NCBI RefSeq assembly: GCF_003991585.1
Contig: NZ_PQSP01000002.1
Span: 628,043 to 692,042, forward strand
Source: Saezia sanguinis
GTDB lineage: Bacteria > Pseudomonadota > Gammaproteobacteria > Burkholderiales > Burkholderiaceae_C
Length of the DNA: 64,000 nucleotides
Direction: 5' to 3'
The position numbers were made by a program, and so were the translations under genes. How positions within the stretch are numbered: the first letter of the stretch is position 1; each line of letters opens with the position of its first letter. Shown here in pieces: positions 1 through 8,162 of the stretch. The notes beneath the pieces are model-generated. The model searched no databases. It was given only the letters and a program-made list of their open reading frames with translations, and was not told the DNA's origin.

Positions 1-1
1 T

Positions 2-634
2 AACACGGTAGAGGCAGCTAAACGCAACATTCCTTTGCCCCAAACCTGGCATGATCTGCTTAAACCCGAGTTCCGTGGGCAGGTTGTGATGCCTGATCCG
101 AACTCTTCTGGCACCGGTTATTTTCATGTAATGAGTTGGCTGGGCATGTGGGGTGATGACAATGGCCAGGGTGAAGGCTGGAAATTCATGGACGGCTTGC
201 ACCAGAATATTGCACAGTACACACATTCAGGTTCTAAGCCCTGCAACATGGCTGCTACTGGCGAATATGTTGCTGGTATTTCGTTTGAATATCGCGGGCA
301 TACCAACAAGGCCAAGGGCGCTCCAATCGAGCTGGTTTTCCCGTCGGAAGGGTTGGGCTGGGACGTTGAAGCCTTTGCTATCCATAAGGGAACGCAGCAT
401 ATGGACGCTGCGAAGATCCTGGCAGACTGGGCATCCAGCCGTGACGCGATGGAAATTTACGGTAAGAGTTTTGCCATTACCGCGCAGCCTGGCGTGGCAC
501 CCAAACTTGAAAATATTCCGGATGATTACGAGTCGCGTTTGATCAACATGGACTTTGAGTCCATTGCACAAAACCGTACCCGTGTTTTACAGGAGTGGTC
601 ACAACGCTACAGCAGTAAAACCGAGCCTAAATAA
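2..634 (+). CDS. phnS: 2-AEP ABC transporter substrate-binding protein, 3' part
   Basis: The reading frame is open from the first bases of the window, so the gene starts to the left and only about 210 C-terminal residues are seen. They look like the second lobe of a periplasmic binding protein of the iron/2-aminoethylphosphonate type (PDPNSSGTGY, EYRGHTNKAKGAPIELVFP, then a helical tail). The protein would capture 2-AEP in the periplasm and hand it to the ATPase and permease encoded next. The assignment to 2-AEP rests on the downstream phnW and phnX genes; the fold itself is shared with ferric-iron and polyamine binders. The signal peptide is outside the window. The internal TTG at 35 is not a real start. 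Confidence 0.8.
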   Translation, partial: NTVEAAKRNIPLPQTWHDLLKPEFRGQVVMPDPNSSGTGYFHVMSWLGMWGDDNGQGEGWKFMDGLHQNIAQYTHSGSKPCNMAATGEYVAGISFEYRGHTNKAKGAPIELVFPSEGLGWDVEAFAIHKGTQHMDAAKILADWASSRDAMEIYGKSFAITAQPGVAPKLENIPDDYESRLINMDFESIAQNRTRVLQEWSQRYSSKTEPK

Positions 635-690
635 GTATGAGTGATATAGCTGTGTTGTTAAAAATCATTCAGGGTTGAAAAGGACGGAAT

Positions 691-1776
691 ATGAATCAGC
701 CATACCTGCAGCTTTCTGGCATCTCAAAGTCATATGGTAATTTTGCGGCGCTCAGGCAAGTGGACCTGTCTATTGGTCAAGGCGAGCTCGTATGCTTTCT
801 AGGGCCTTCGGGATGTGGTAAGACCACGCTCCTTCGCATCATTGCCGGGCTGGAGCAGCAAACATCAGGGAGCATCTATCAGTGCGGGCAAAACATATCT
901 TATGCTGAGCCTGCAAAGCGCGATTATGGCATCGTATTCCAGTCTTATGCGCTGTTTCCCAACCTGACTGCTGCTGAGAACGTTATTTACGGACTGGCAA
1001 ATCACAAGCATTCACGTCAGCATCTGCAAAAGTGTGCCGATCAGTTGTTGGAACAGGTTGGGCTTAAAGGCAGCGGAAATAAATACCCCTCGCAGATGTC
1101 GGGAGGACAGCAGCAACGCGTCGCTTTGGCCAGAGCGCTGGCTACATCGCCAGGGTTGCTGCTTTTGGATGAGCCGCTGTCAGCGCTGGATGCAACAGTG
1201 CGCCAGCATCTTCGCAAAGAAATATGCCGCTTGCAGCGCGAGCTGAATCTGACAACCATCATGGTCACGCATGACCAGGAAGAAGCGCTATCCATGGCGG
1301 ATCGCATTGTTGTGATGAACCATGGTGCCATCGAGCAAGTCGGCACGCCCATGGAGGTGTATTGCAACCCAGTATCTCCCTTTGTCGCTGATTTCATTGG
1401 CAACGCCAATTGCCTTAAAGCAATTGCTGAAGGTAATGGTTGGTTTCGTTGTGGTGACCTGCGTATGCGGTGCTCTGATGAAAAGGGCGCCGGGCATTTT
1501 GCTGCGGGGCAGGCGGTTAAACTTTATCTGCGTCCTGAAGACCGTATTGTCGGAGAGCTGCTGGATGATGACTCTGGAAAATGCAGGGCAACCGTGCGCC
1601 GTGTCGAGTTTCTGGGAGATAACTGCATGGCAGAGGTGATGGTTGACCGTATCCCTGATCAGGCATTGCAGTTGCAGTTTACGCTGAACCAGATGCGTGA
1701 CTTTAATGTCCGCGAAGGCAGCAGCCTGCATTTTTCGATGAGGCCGGAGCGGATGAGTATTTTCCCGATGAACTGA
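691..1776 (+). CDS. phnT: 2-AEP ABC transporter ATP-binding protein
   Basis: This is a cytoplasmic ATPase that would power 2-aminoethylphosphonate import. Walker A is GPSGCGKTT at about residues 38-46, the Q-loop is near VFQSY (82-86), the signature SGGQQQR starts near 137, and Walker B LLLLDEP is near 156-162, followed by the H-loop in VTHDQEEAL. The C-terminal 110 residues form a TOBE-like regulatory domain, as in the CysA/PotA/FbpC group. The length of 361 residues is usual. The gene lies 56 bases after the binding-protein gene, with AAAGGA before the ATG, and is followed by the permease gene, so one operon is likely. Family membership is certain; substrate is inferred from neighbours. Confidence 0.9.
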   Translation: MNQPYLQLSGISKSYGNFAALRQVDLSIGQGELVCFLGPSGCGKTTLLRIIAGLEQQTSGSIYQCGQNISYAEPAKRDYGIVFQSYALFPNLTAAENVIYGLANHKHSRQHLQKCADQLLEQVGLKGSGNKYPSQMSGGQQQRVALARALATSPGLLLLDEPLSALDATVRQHLRKEICRLQRELNLTTIMVTHDQEEALSMADRIVVMNHGAIEQVGTPMEVYCNPVSPFVADFIGNANCLKAIAEGNGWFRCGDLRMRCSDEKGAGHFAAGQAVKLYLRPEDRIVGELLDDDSGKCRATVRRVEFLGDNCMAEVMVDRIPDQALQLQFTLNQMRDFNVREGSSLHFSMRPERMSIFPMN

Positions 1777-1921
1777 TAAAAACAATTTTTGGGTTGAGCG
1801 TTTCAACCGCTTCTTGCAACTGTGAGTGGCTGGTTTTGAGTTGGGTCTTTTTACATGCATTTGGAATGGTGTTTCCGTATTCGGTACGGGCATTGTGAAT
1901 GGCGTTTATCGCAATCAGGCC

Positions 1922-3652
1922 ATGCATGTGACTGATGTGCAAGATAAAACAACAGTGAGTAGTAAAAATAAGGTGGTAGGTAGATTTTTCAGCACACGCG
2001 GTTTGATTTATGCAGGCCTGATTGTCTTTGTGCTTTTACTGACGGTTTCTCTGGTTTTACCCCTGTTCGCAGTTTTGGCCCAGATCTTTGACAGCGAATT
2101 TTCCGGTATTTCAGGATGGGAGGCCCTAGCAACATATGCCACTTCTCCCGGTCTGCTAAGAAGCTTGTGGAACAGCATCTGGGTCTCAGTGCTTGTGACG
2201 GTGATTACGTTGCCGCTGGCCTACATTTTTGCCTACGCCTTGACGCGCAGTTGTATGCGCTTTAAAGGTGTTTTGCGCAGCATTACGCTGTTACCGCTTT
2301 TGGCACCCTCATTGCTTTCTGCCATTTCACTGATCTACTGGTTTGGTAACCAGGGGATCGCCAAATCATTCTGGCAGTCACTGGGGTTTGACAGCATTTA
2401 CGGTGCCTCAGGCATTGTTTTGGCCGAGTGTTTTGCTGTGTTTCCGCATGTGCTGATGATTCTGGTGACTTCGCTTTTGCTGGCTGACGCGCGCCTGTAT
2501 GAAGTCGCAGATACGATGGGGACCTCACGGGTCCGCAAGTTTCTCACCATCACGCTTCCCAGCAGCAAGTACGGCGTGATTTCGGCGGCGCTGGTTTCTT
2601 TTACGCTGGTGATCACAGATTTTGGTATTCCTAAAGTGGTTGGCGGGAGTTTTAATGTGCTGGCAACAGATATTTTCAAGCTGGTAATTGGGCAGCAGGA
2701 TTTTCAACGCGGTGCGATTGTGGCAATGCTGTTGCTGGCACCGGCCTTGCTGACATTTTCTGTGGATTATTTTGTTCAGCGTAAACAGACGGCAGTGCTT
2801 TCTTCGCGTGCCGTTGCCCTGGTTCCCAAGCCGCGAAAAGTGTTTGATATGTGGATGACCTTGTATTGCGTGGTCGTCTGCTTGTTAATGATTGCCATGT
2901 TTTTAATGGCCGCGTTTGCCTCGTTTGTCACTTTCTGGCCTTATAACCTGAGTCTGAGCCTGGTCAACTATGAGTCTGCACTGATTGGCCGAGGGCTGGG
3001 AGACGCTGTTGTTAACAGTCTGAAAATGGCTGTAGGTACCACCATCATCGGTACGGCCACAGTTTTTGTCGGAGCCTACCTGATGGAGAAAACCAAAGGT
3101 CTGAACCTGGTACGTTCCGTTCTGCGGCTGTTTGTGGTGCTGCCTATGGCTGTTCCGGGCTTGGTTCTGGGCATGGGGTACATCTTCTTTTTTAACAGCC
3201 CGTCCAATCCGCTGAACTTTCTTTATCACACCATGATACTGATGGTGATATGCACGGTCGTGCATTTTTATACAACCGGGCATCTGTCGGTGGTCACAGC
3301 GCTTAAATCAATTGACAGCGAGTTTGAAGCGGTTTCGGCTTCCTTGAAAGTGCCTTTTTACAAAACGATGTGGCGTGTCACGTTGCCCATTTGCACCCCT
3401 GTACTGCTGGATGTCTCGCGTTATTTTTTCATCAATGCAATGACGACAATTTCCGCGGTGGTGTTTTTGTACTCGCCACAGACACGGGTGGCTTCCATTG
3501 CGATTTTGAATCTGGATGAAACGGGTGATGCCGGGGCTGCCGCCGCCATGGCCATGCTGATCGTGGGCATTTCATCCATTGTCACCGTGTTTTATCTGAT
3601 ATTGGGCAAATGGGTGGAAAAGAGAACGCAGCGCTGGAAGGTACGCGTGTAA
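1922..3652 (+). CDS. 2-AEP ABC transporter permease, fused double domain
   Basis: This is an inner-membrane permease with two BinS/MetI-type transmembrane domains in one chain. Each half ends in an EAA-type loop that docks with the ATPase: EVADTMGTSRVRKFLTITLP in the first half and EFEAVSASLKVPFYKTMWRV in the second. Many phosphonate loci encode the two halves as separate PhnU and PhnV proteins; here a single 576-residue chain resembles FbpB-type fused permeases. The start is uncertain. The frame is open from a GTG at 1826, but the ATG at 1922 lies just before the cytoplasmic tail and first membrane segment. Neither has a strong ribosome binding site. It sits between phnT and phnW in the same orientation. 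Confidence 0.87.
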   Translation: MHVTDVQDKTTVSSKNKVVGRFFSTRGLIYAGLIVFVLLLTVSLVLPLFAVLAQIFDSEFSGISGWEALATYATSPGLLRSLWNSIWVSVLVTVITLPLAYIFAYALTRSCMRFKGVLRSITLLPLLAPSLLSAISLIYWFGNQGIAKSFWQSLGFDSIYGASGIVLAECFAVFPHVLMILVTSLLLADARLYEVADTMGTSRVRKFLTITLPSSKYGVISAALVSFTLVITDFGIPKVVGGSFNVLATDIFKLVIGQQDFQRGAIVAMLLLAPALLTFSVDYFVQRKQTAVLSSRAVALVPKPRKVFDMWMTLYCVVVCLLMIAMFLMAAFASFVTFWPYNLSLSLVNYESALIGRGLGDAVVNSLKMAVGTTIIGTATVFVGAYLMEKTKGLNLVRSVLRLFVVLPMAVPGLVLGMGYIFFFNSPSNPLNFLYHTMILMVICTVVHFYTTGHLSVVTALKSIDSEFEAVSASLKVPFYKTMWRVTLPICTPVLLDVSRYFFINAMTTISAVVFLYSPQTRVASIAILNLDETGDAGAAAAMAMLIVGISSIVTVFYLILGKWVEKRTQRWKVRV

Positions 3653-3710
3653 TCGCGGCAACAGATATTGCAGCAATTTGAATTCAAGATGTTAACAAAG
3701 GATGATGAGC

Positions 3711-4820
3711 ATGATGGATGACAGCCAGATCTTACTGACACCGGGGCCATTGACGACGAGCCTGCGTACCAAGCAGGCCATGCTCAAGGACTGGGGCTCA
3801 TGGGATGCCGATTTTAATGCGCTGACGGCGACCGTCTGCCGGCAGTTGCTGGACATTATTCATGGTCAGGATGACTATGTGGTTGTTCCATTACAGGGCA
3901 GCGGCACTTTTTCGGTAGAGGCGGCCATTGCCACCGTGGTGCCGCGTCAAGGCCATTTGCTGGTGCTTGACAATGGCGCTTACTGCAAGCGGATGGCAAA
4001 GCTGGCCACCATGATGGGGCGCCGTGTCAGCGTGCTGACTCAGCCTGAAAATAGGCCTGTCTCGCCTGAGCAGCTTGAGCAGACGTTAATGCAGGATGAC
4101 AGCATTACGCATGTAGGGCTGATTCATTGCGAAACCGGCACAGGGGTGGTGAATCCGTTGCAGCAGGTCAGCGACATATGCCAGCGTCTGGGGCGTAGGT
4201 TGATTGTGGATGCGATGAGTTCATTTGCCGCGTTGCCCATTGACTGCCGTGAGCTTGTGTTTGACGCCTTGATTTCAGCCAGCGGCAAATGCCTTGAAGG
4301 TGTTCCGGGTATGGGGTTTGTGTTTATCCGCCAGGCTATTTTGGAGAGCTGCCGCGATAACAGCTATTCTCTGGTGCTTGACCTGTATGACCAGCATGTT
4401 TATATGACCCGCACGGGGCAGTGGCGTTTTACGCCACCTACGCATGTGGTGGCGGCACTGGCTGAGGCGCTGGTTCAGTTCGAGCAGGAGGGAGGGCAGC
4501 CTGCACGCTTGGAGCGTTATACGCAAAATTTTCAATGTCTGCTCAGCGCAATGACGCAAATGGGTCTAAGCACCTACCTGAAGCCTGAAGACCTGTCTCC
4601 GATTATTGTGACATTCAATTCGCCTGAAGATGATCGGTTTGATTTCAAGGTTTTTTACAACAAGGTGAAAGCGCAGGGCTTTATTCTTTATCCCGGCAAG
4701 CTGACGGAGGTGGAAACCTTCAGGGTGGGGTGTATTGGCGCGATCAGCAGTGTTCAAATGCAAAAGGCCGTGAATGCTGTTGGCAGCGCACTGAAGGAAA
4801 TGGGTGTTTTACATGGATAA
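3711..4820 (+). CDS. phnW: 2-aminoethylphosphonate--pyruvate transaminase
   Basis: This PLP enzyme transfers the amino group of 2-AEP to pyruvate, giving phosphonoacetaldehyde and alanine. The N-terminal [10 protein letters not shown] is typical of PhnW and related class V aminotransferases. IVDAMSSF precedes the PLP lysine in [12 protein letters not shown], near residue 193. The frame also opens at ATGs at 3702 and 3705, but AAAGGA at 3697-3702 is correctly spaced only from the ATGs at 3711 or 3714, so I place the start at 3711 (369 residues). The stop overlaps the start of the next gene by 8 bases, which suggests translational coupling. With phnX downstream the two-step 2-AEP degradation route is complete. 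Confidence 0.93.
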   Translation: MMDDSQILLTPGPLTTSLRTKQAMLKDWGSWDADFNALTATVCRQLLDIIHGQDDYVVVPLQGSGTFSVEAAIATVVPRQGHLLVLDNGAYCKRMAKLATMMGRRVSVLTQPENRPVSPEQLEQTLMQDDSITHVGLIHCETGTGVVNPLQQVSDICQRLGRRLIVDAMSSFAALPIDCRELVFDALISASGKCLEGVPGMGFVFIRQAILESCRDNSYSLVLDLYDQHVYMTRTGQWRFTPPTHVVAALAEALVQFEQEGGQPARLERYTQNFQCLLSAMTQMGLSTYLKPEDLSPIIVTFNSPEDDRFDFKVFYNKVKAQGFILYPGKLTEVETFRVGCIGAISSVQMQKAVNAVGSALKEMGVLHG

Positions 4821-5595
4821 AGTGCTTGCCCCGGATTCCGCGTTACCGCAGCAACAGGGCTGTGACAAGCCTGTTTCATCTGCCGCATCTGCTACATTTG
4901 CAACAGTTGCACAGCCGGTGAGGTTGGCCATGTTTGATTTGGACCTTACGCTTTTAGAGGGTGACACCGATCAGTTATGGTGCATGTACCTGATTGAGCG
5001 AGGGCTGCTGGGCAAAGAGATGGAGCCACATAATGCGCGCTGGCAGCAGCAATATAAGAGCGGGCGGGTGAATGCCACGCAGTTCTGCCGGTTTTATGCC
5101 GGTTTGTTGAAAGGCCATGAGGAAGCGGCGTGCCAGCATATCCGCGACGAATTTTTTGAAGAGGTGCTTTGGCCACGAATTCCTCCCATGGCTAAATATC
5201 TTGTTGAGCTGCATCGTGACGGGGGTGATTCTTTGTTGCTGACGACGGCCAGCAGCCATTTTCTGGTGATGCCTGTTGCACGGAAACTGGGATTTGACGC
5301 ATGGATTGCGACCACATGGCAACTCGATGAAAACCGTGTGTTCACTGGTGAGCTGGAAGGCAGGCCCAATATGGGTATTGATAAGGTGCGTTATCTCAGG
5401 CAATGGTTGAAACAACGAAATGTTTGCAGTCTTGCAGAAATGAGTGCAATTCTTGCGGGCTCCACTTTTTATTCGGACTCTATCAAGGATCTGCCTTTGC
5501 TTAAAAGTGTGGGTTGCCCGGTGGTGATGAATCCTGATGCCAGATTGCTGAAAGAGTCGCTGATAAGAGGCTGGCCTGTGAGAAGGCTTTGGTAG
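4813..5595 (+). CDS. HAD-IB family hydrolase, phosphoserine phosphatase-like
   Basis: This is a HAD phosphohydrolase. Motif I is [12 protein letters not shown], with the nucleophile and acid aspartates near residues 42 and 44. Motif II is in LLLTTASS, motif III is the lysine in GIDKVRYL, and motif IV is YSDSIKDLP. The long helical cap after motif I fits the IB subgroup (SerB, phosphorylcholine phosphatase). The ATG at 4813 overlaps the phnW stop by 8 bases. That start leaves an unusual Ala/Gln-rich extension of about 35 residues before the first catalytic strand, so an internal GTG at 4918 is an alternative. Placement between phnW and phnX implies a role in phosphonate or phosphate-ester use. 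It is not PhnX-like (no lysine cap motif), and its substrate is unknown. Confidence 0.82.
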   Translation: MDKVLAPDSALPQQQGCDKPVSSAASATFATVAQPVRLAMFDLDLTLLEGDTDQLWCMYLIERGLLGKEMEPHNARWQQQYKSGRVNATQFCRFYAGLLKGHEEAACQHIRDEFFEEVLWPRIPPMAKYLVELHRDGGDSLLLTTASSHFLVMPVARKLGFDAWIATTWQLDENRVFTGELEGRPNMGIDKVRYLRQWLKQRNVCSLAEMSAILAGSTFYSDSIKDLPLLKSVGCPVVMNPDARLLKESLIRGWPVRRLW

Positions 5596-5654
5596 CCGAC
5601 AGTGATGGCCCATTCATTGATATCTGTGAAATAACGTAAAGGGAAGAGTAAAAC

Positions 5655-6473
5655 ATGGTACAGACACGGGAAAAATTAAGCGCTGTTGTATTTGACTGGG
5701 CTGGAACGATCGTGGATTTTGGCTCTTGCGCGCCCATGGGGGCATTTGTAGAGCTGTTTGCGCAGTTTGGCATCAGGCTGACGGTTGCGCAGGCACGCGG
5801 CCCCATGGGAATGGCCAAGTGGGAGCATATTCAGGCATTGCTTTTATTGCCTGAGGTGGCCAGCCAGTGGCAAACAGTTTACGGTAAACAGCCGGATAAG
5901 ATGGATGTCGATCATCTTTATGAAGTGTTTGTACCACTGAACGCACAGGTGATTTCGGATTACGCCGACATCGTGCCTGGCGCGATTGATGTCGTTCAAC
6001 GTTTGCGCGAACGTGGCTTGAAAATCGGCTCTACCACAGGCTACAACTGGATTATCATGGATATTCTTTCACCGTTGGCTGCTGAGAAAGGGTATGTGCC
6101 TGATAACGTCGTTTGTGCAGGCGATCTGCCGGCCGGGCGTCCTGCGCCTTTCATGATGTACCAGACTTTTGCTGAGCTTGGCATCTGGTATCCGCAAACA
6201 GTGGTGAAAGTGGATGATACCGGTGTCGGGATACAGGAGGGGCTCAATGCGGGCACCTGGACTGTGGGTATTACCGTCAGCGGCAACGAAGTCGGGCTTT
6301 CACTCCACGAATGGCAGGCGTTAAGCCCTGCTGAGCAGGAAACCCTCAGAGCCCGTGCAAGCGCCAAGCTGAAAGCAGTTGGCGCCCACTATGTTGTGGA
6401 TACCGTGGCTGATTTGGAGCCTGTGCTCGATGAAATCCAGGCCCGGATTTTACAGGGTGAAAAACCGGTGTGA
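5655..6473 (+). CDS. phnX: Phosphonoacetaldehyde hydrolase (phosphonatase)
   Basis: The enzyme splits the C-P bond of phosphonoacetaldehyde, giving acetaldehyde and phosphate, the second step of 2-AEP degradation. The HAD nucleophile motif is VFDWAGTIVDFG (Asp near residue 14). The cap carries the Schiff-base lysine in PMGMAKWEHI (Lys near 55), which is diagnostic for phosphonatase. TTGYNW and VKVDDTGVGIQEG supply the later HAD motifs. The 272-residue length matches the family. GGGAAGAG precedes the ATG. The gap after the HAD-IB gene is only 59 bases, so it belongs to the phn operon. Confidence 0.95.
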   Translation: MVQTREKLSAVVFDWAGTIVDFGSCAPMGAFVELFAQFGIRLTVAQARGPMGMAKWEHIQALLLLPEVASQWQTVYGKQPDKMDVDHLYEVFVPLNAQVISDYADIVPGAIDVVQRLRERGLKIGSTTGYNWIIMDILSPLAAEKGYVPDNVVCAGDLPAGRPAPFMMYQTFAELGIWYPQTVVKVDDTGVGIQEGLNAGTWTVGITVSGNEVGLSLHEWQALSPAEQETLRARASAKLKAVGAHYVVDTVADLEPVLDEIQARILQGEKPV

Positions 6474-6546
6474 CATACCGGACATTCGCATGGTACACAT
6501 GGCAGGCATTCATTGAGACTGTTGCATGGTGATACAGTGTACGACG

Positions 6547-6577
6547 CTGTCATGGTAATGACATATAGCGCTGTTAT
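6547..6577 (+). promoter_or_regulatory. CTGTCAT-rich inverted repeats upstream of psiE
   Basis: The stretch contains CTGTCAT at 6547-6553, a perfect inverted repeat TGTCAT-GGTA-ATGACA at 6548-6563, and a further CTGTTAT at 6571-6577. CTGTCAT is the half-site of the PhoB box, but the spacing between the direct copies (24 bases) does not match the 22-base period of a tandem Pho box. It lies about 35 bases before the PsiE-family start. It is a weak candidate for phosphate control. Confidence 0.3.
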
Positions 6578-6610
6578 CGTACGGCATATGTTAAATAAAT
6601 GTGTCAATGA

Positions 6611-7027
6611 ATGAAAGGACTGAAGGAAAGTATAACGGCCAGGCATATGGCCAAAGTCATGAAGTGGATACTGGCATGCATGCTGTTGACTTTGGCTGTG
6701 ATTTTATTGGTATTCCTGGTCAGGGAAAGCTGGGTACTGATTGGCATATTGCTTGATGGCGCTTCAGACCATAAAAGCTATGCCATGATTGAGGCCATCA
6801 TCATCTGGTTTTTATACTTTGAATTTATTGCCCTGATTGGAAAGTATTTTGAATCCGGCTTCCACTTTCCTTTGCGCTACTTCATCTATATCGGTATCAC
6901 TGCAATTGTCCGCCTGATTATTGTCGATCACGAGAAGCCTATGGCCACTCTGATTTATTCCGTAGCAATTCTTGTGCTGTTAGGCGCGCTTTATATTGCC
7001 AATACCGGGCTGCTGAAACGCATATAA
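6611..7027 (+). CDS. psiE: PsiE family phosphate-starvation-inducible membrane protein
   Basis: This is a small inner-membrane protein of 138 residues with four hydrophobic segments (about 17-37, 57-75, 84-104 and 113-131). The pattern ESWVLIG...EAIIIWFLYFEFIALI...FPLRYFIYIGITAIVRLIIVDH is that of the PsiE family (phosphate-starvation-inducible E). The molecular function of the family is not known. It follows phnX by 137 bases in the same orientation. Its place at the end of a phosphonate locus agrees with a phosphate-stress role. The start is the first ATG; no strong ribosome binding site is seen. Confidence 0.8.
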   Translation: MKGLKESITARHMAKVMKWILACMLLTLAVILLVFLVRESWVLIGILLDGASDHKSYAMIEAIIIWFLYFEFIALIGKYFESGFHFPLRYFIYIGITAIVRLIIVDHEKPMATLIYSVAILVLLGALYIANTGLLKRI

Positions 7028-7122
7028 AAGAAAAAATGCAGCCCGGAAAAATTGGTCACAACAGGTTTCAGCCAAAATCGCTGGCAGGAAAGCAGATGGT
7101 ATGTGATGTGCTTGGGTAAAAC

Positions 7123-8055
7123 TCAAACAACTGCCAAGGCATAAGGGAATGACGCTGAGAATGTAGCACCGTGGCCTAAACCTTCAAATACATGTGACTG
7201 CACATTCAAATCGCTGCGCTGCTGCAATGTTTCCAGCAGGGTTTGTGTTGCATGGTTGGGTCTGATGGTGGCTTGCCCTTCCGGCTCAACCGGTGCATTG
7301 CGGCGCCTTTCCTGGTCTCCATACATGATGAGCACTTTGGCCGGCTGGCTGTTTTGCCGATGCGGTGCATTGGGTGCCAGGGTTTGCAGCATATCGTCAC
7401 CCCAACTGACGGAGGGGCTGACGGGGATGTAGGTTGAAAATGCATCCGGCTTTGTCAGCAGGGTGAATAAGGAGAACAGCCCGCCATATGAGTGCCCCCA
7501 GATAGCGCGGCGCTCTGTATTGATGTGTAGTCCATTTTCTGCGGCGGTCCGTAAATCTCCTTGGACAAATTCCAGGAAATAAGCGGCTTCACCTGTTGGG
7601 CGTGACGCAGCGCGGCCGGTGGGTTCGCTTCTTTGTGGCAGGGGCGGGGTATAGTCCCGCGAGCGTGCCATGACATCGTGTATGTAAGGGGTCGGGTAGC
7701 CGATACCGACAATGACCATGTCCGGTACCTGAGCAAGCATATCTGGCGTCAGGCGGTCAAAGACGGCATTGCCATCGAGCATGTACAGGATTGGATAGCC
7801 TGCTTTTTCAGGTGCTTTGTTTGGAACCGCCATGAATATCTCATAGGCATGTCCTTTTGCCGATGTTAACTGGAACCGCTTGAGCTGATGCGAGCTTAAA
7901 GGCGCATTGAAAATGGCATAGTTTGCCACCACCTCAAAATTGCGTGGCTGCGCCAGGCTGGACAGGGCACTGGCTCCAAGCCATACGCCAAGCAGTGCAT
8001 GCATAGCGTTTCTGCGGGTCATGCTGGTGTGATGAGAGAAAGTAGGCGATGTCAT
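7123..8055 (-). CDS. Exported alpha/beta hydrolase, PfeE/IroE-like siderophore esterase
   Basis: This is an esterase of the enterochelin-esterase (esterase D) family. The nucleophile elbow is GHSYGG, the oxyanion strand is PILYMLDGNAVFD, and the catalytic histidine is probably in FEGLGHGATF. The N terminus has TRRNAMHALLGVWLGASALSSLAQ-like features: paired arginines, a hydrophobic core and an Ala-Gln end, so export through Tat or Sec is likely. Periplasmic esterases of this kind (PfeE, IroE) hydrolyse ferric enterobactin so that iron is released. The gene lies 107 bases downstream of the receptor gene on the same strand, as in the pfeA-pfeE pair of Pseudomonas. A later ATG at 8022, just before the arginine pair, is an alternative start. 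Confidence 0.85.
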   Translation of the reverse strand: MTSPTFSHHTSMTRRNAMHALLGVWLGASALSSLAQPRNFEVVANYAIFNAPLSSHQLKRFQLTSAKGHAYEIFMAVPNKAPEKAGYPILYMLDGNAVFDRLTPDMLAQVPDMVIVGIGYPTPYIHDVMARSRDYTPPLPQRSEPTGRAASRPTGEAAYFLEFVQGDLRTAAENGLHINTERRAIWGHSYGGLFSLFTLLTKPDAFSTYIPVSPSVSWGDDMLQTLAPNAPHRQNSQPAKVLIMYGDQERRRNAPVEPEGQATIRPNHATQTLLETLQQRSDLNVQSHVFEGLGHGATFSASFPYALAVV

Positions 8056-8102
8056 GATGAGGGATGGCTCAGGGTTGCAGTGAAAGTGTTGCTGAAAAAA
8101 GT

Positions 8103-8149
8103 AAAAGCTGGCTGTTGGGCAATGTGTTGATTACCCGGTGCCAGCTTTT
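8103..8149 (-). terminator. Terminator-like hairpin between receptor and esterase genes
   Basis: AAAAGCTGGC at 8103-8112 pairs perfectly with GCCAGCTTTT at 8140-8149. On the minus strand the second arm is followed by a T-rich run (8094-8102). It lies inside the 107-base gap between the receptor and the esterase, so it could reduce read-through into the esterase gene. The loop is long (27 bases), which weakens the call. Confidence 0.5.
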
Positions 8150-8162
8150 CAATTAACAGTTA

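Noticed and set aside
7005..7046. CCGGGCTGC/GCAGCCCGG inverted repeat across the end of psiE.
   Set aside because: Long loop and no T-run after either arm; not called.
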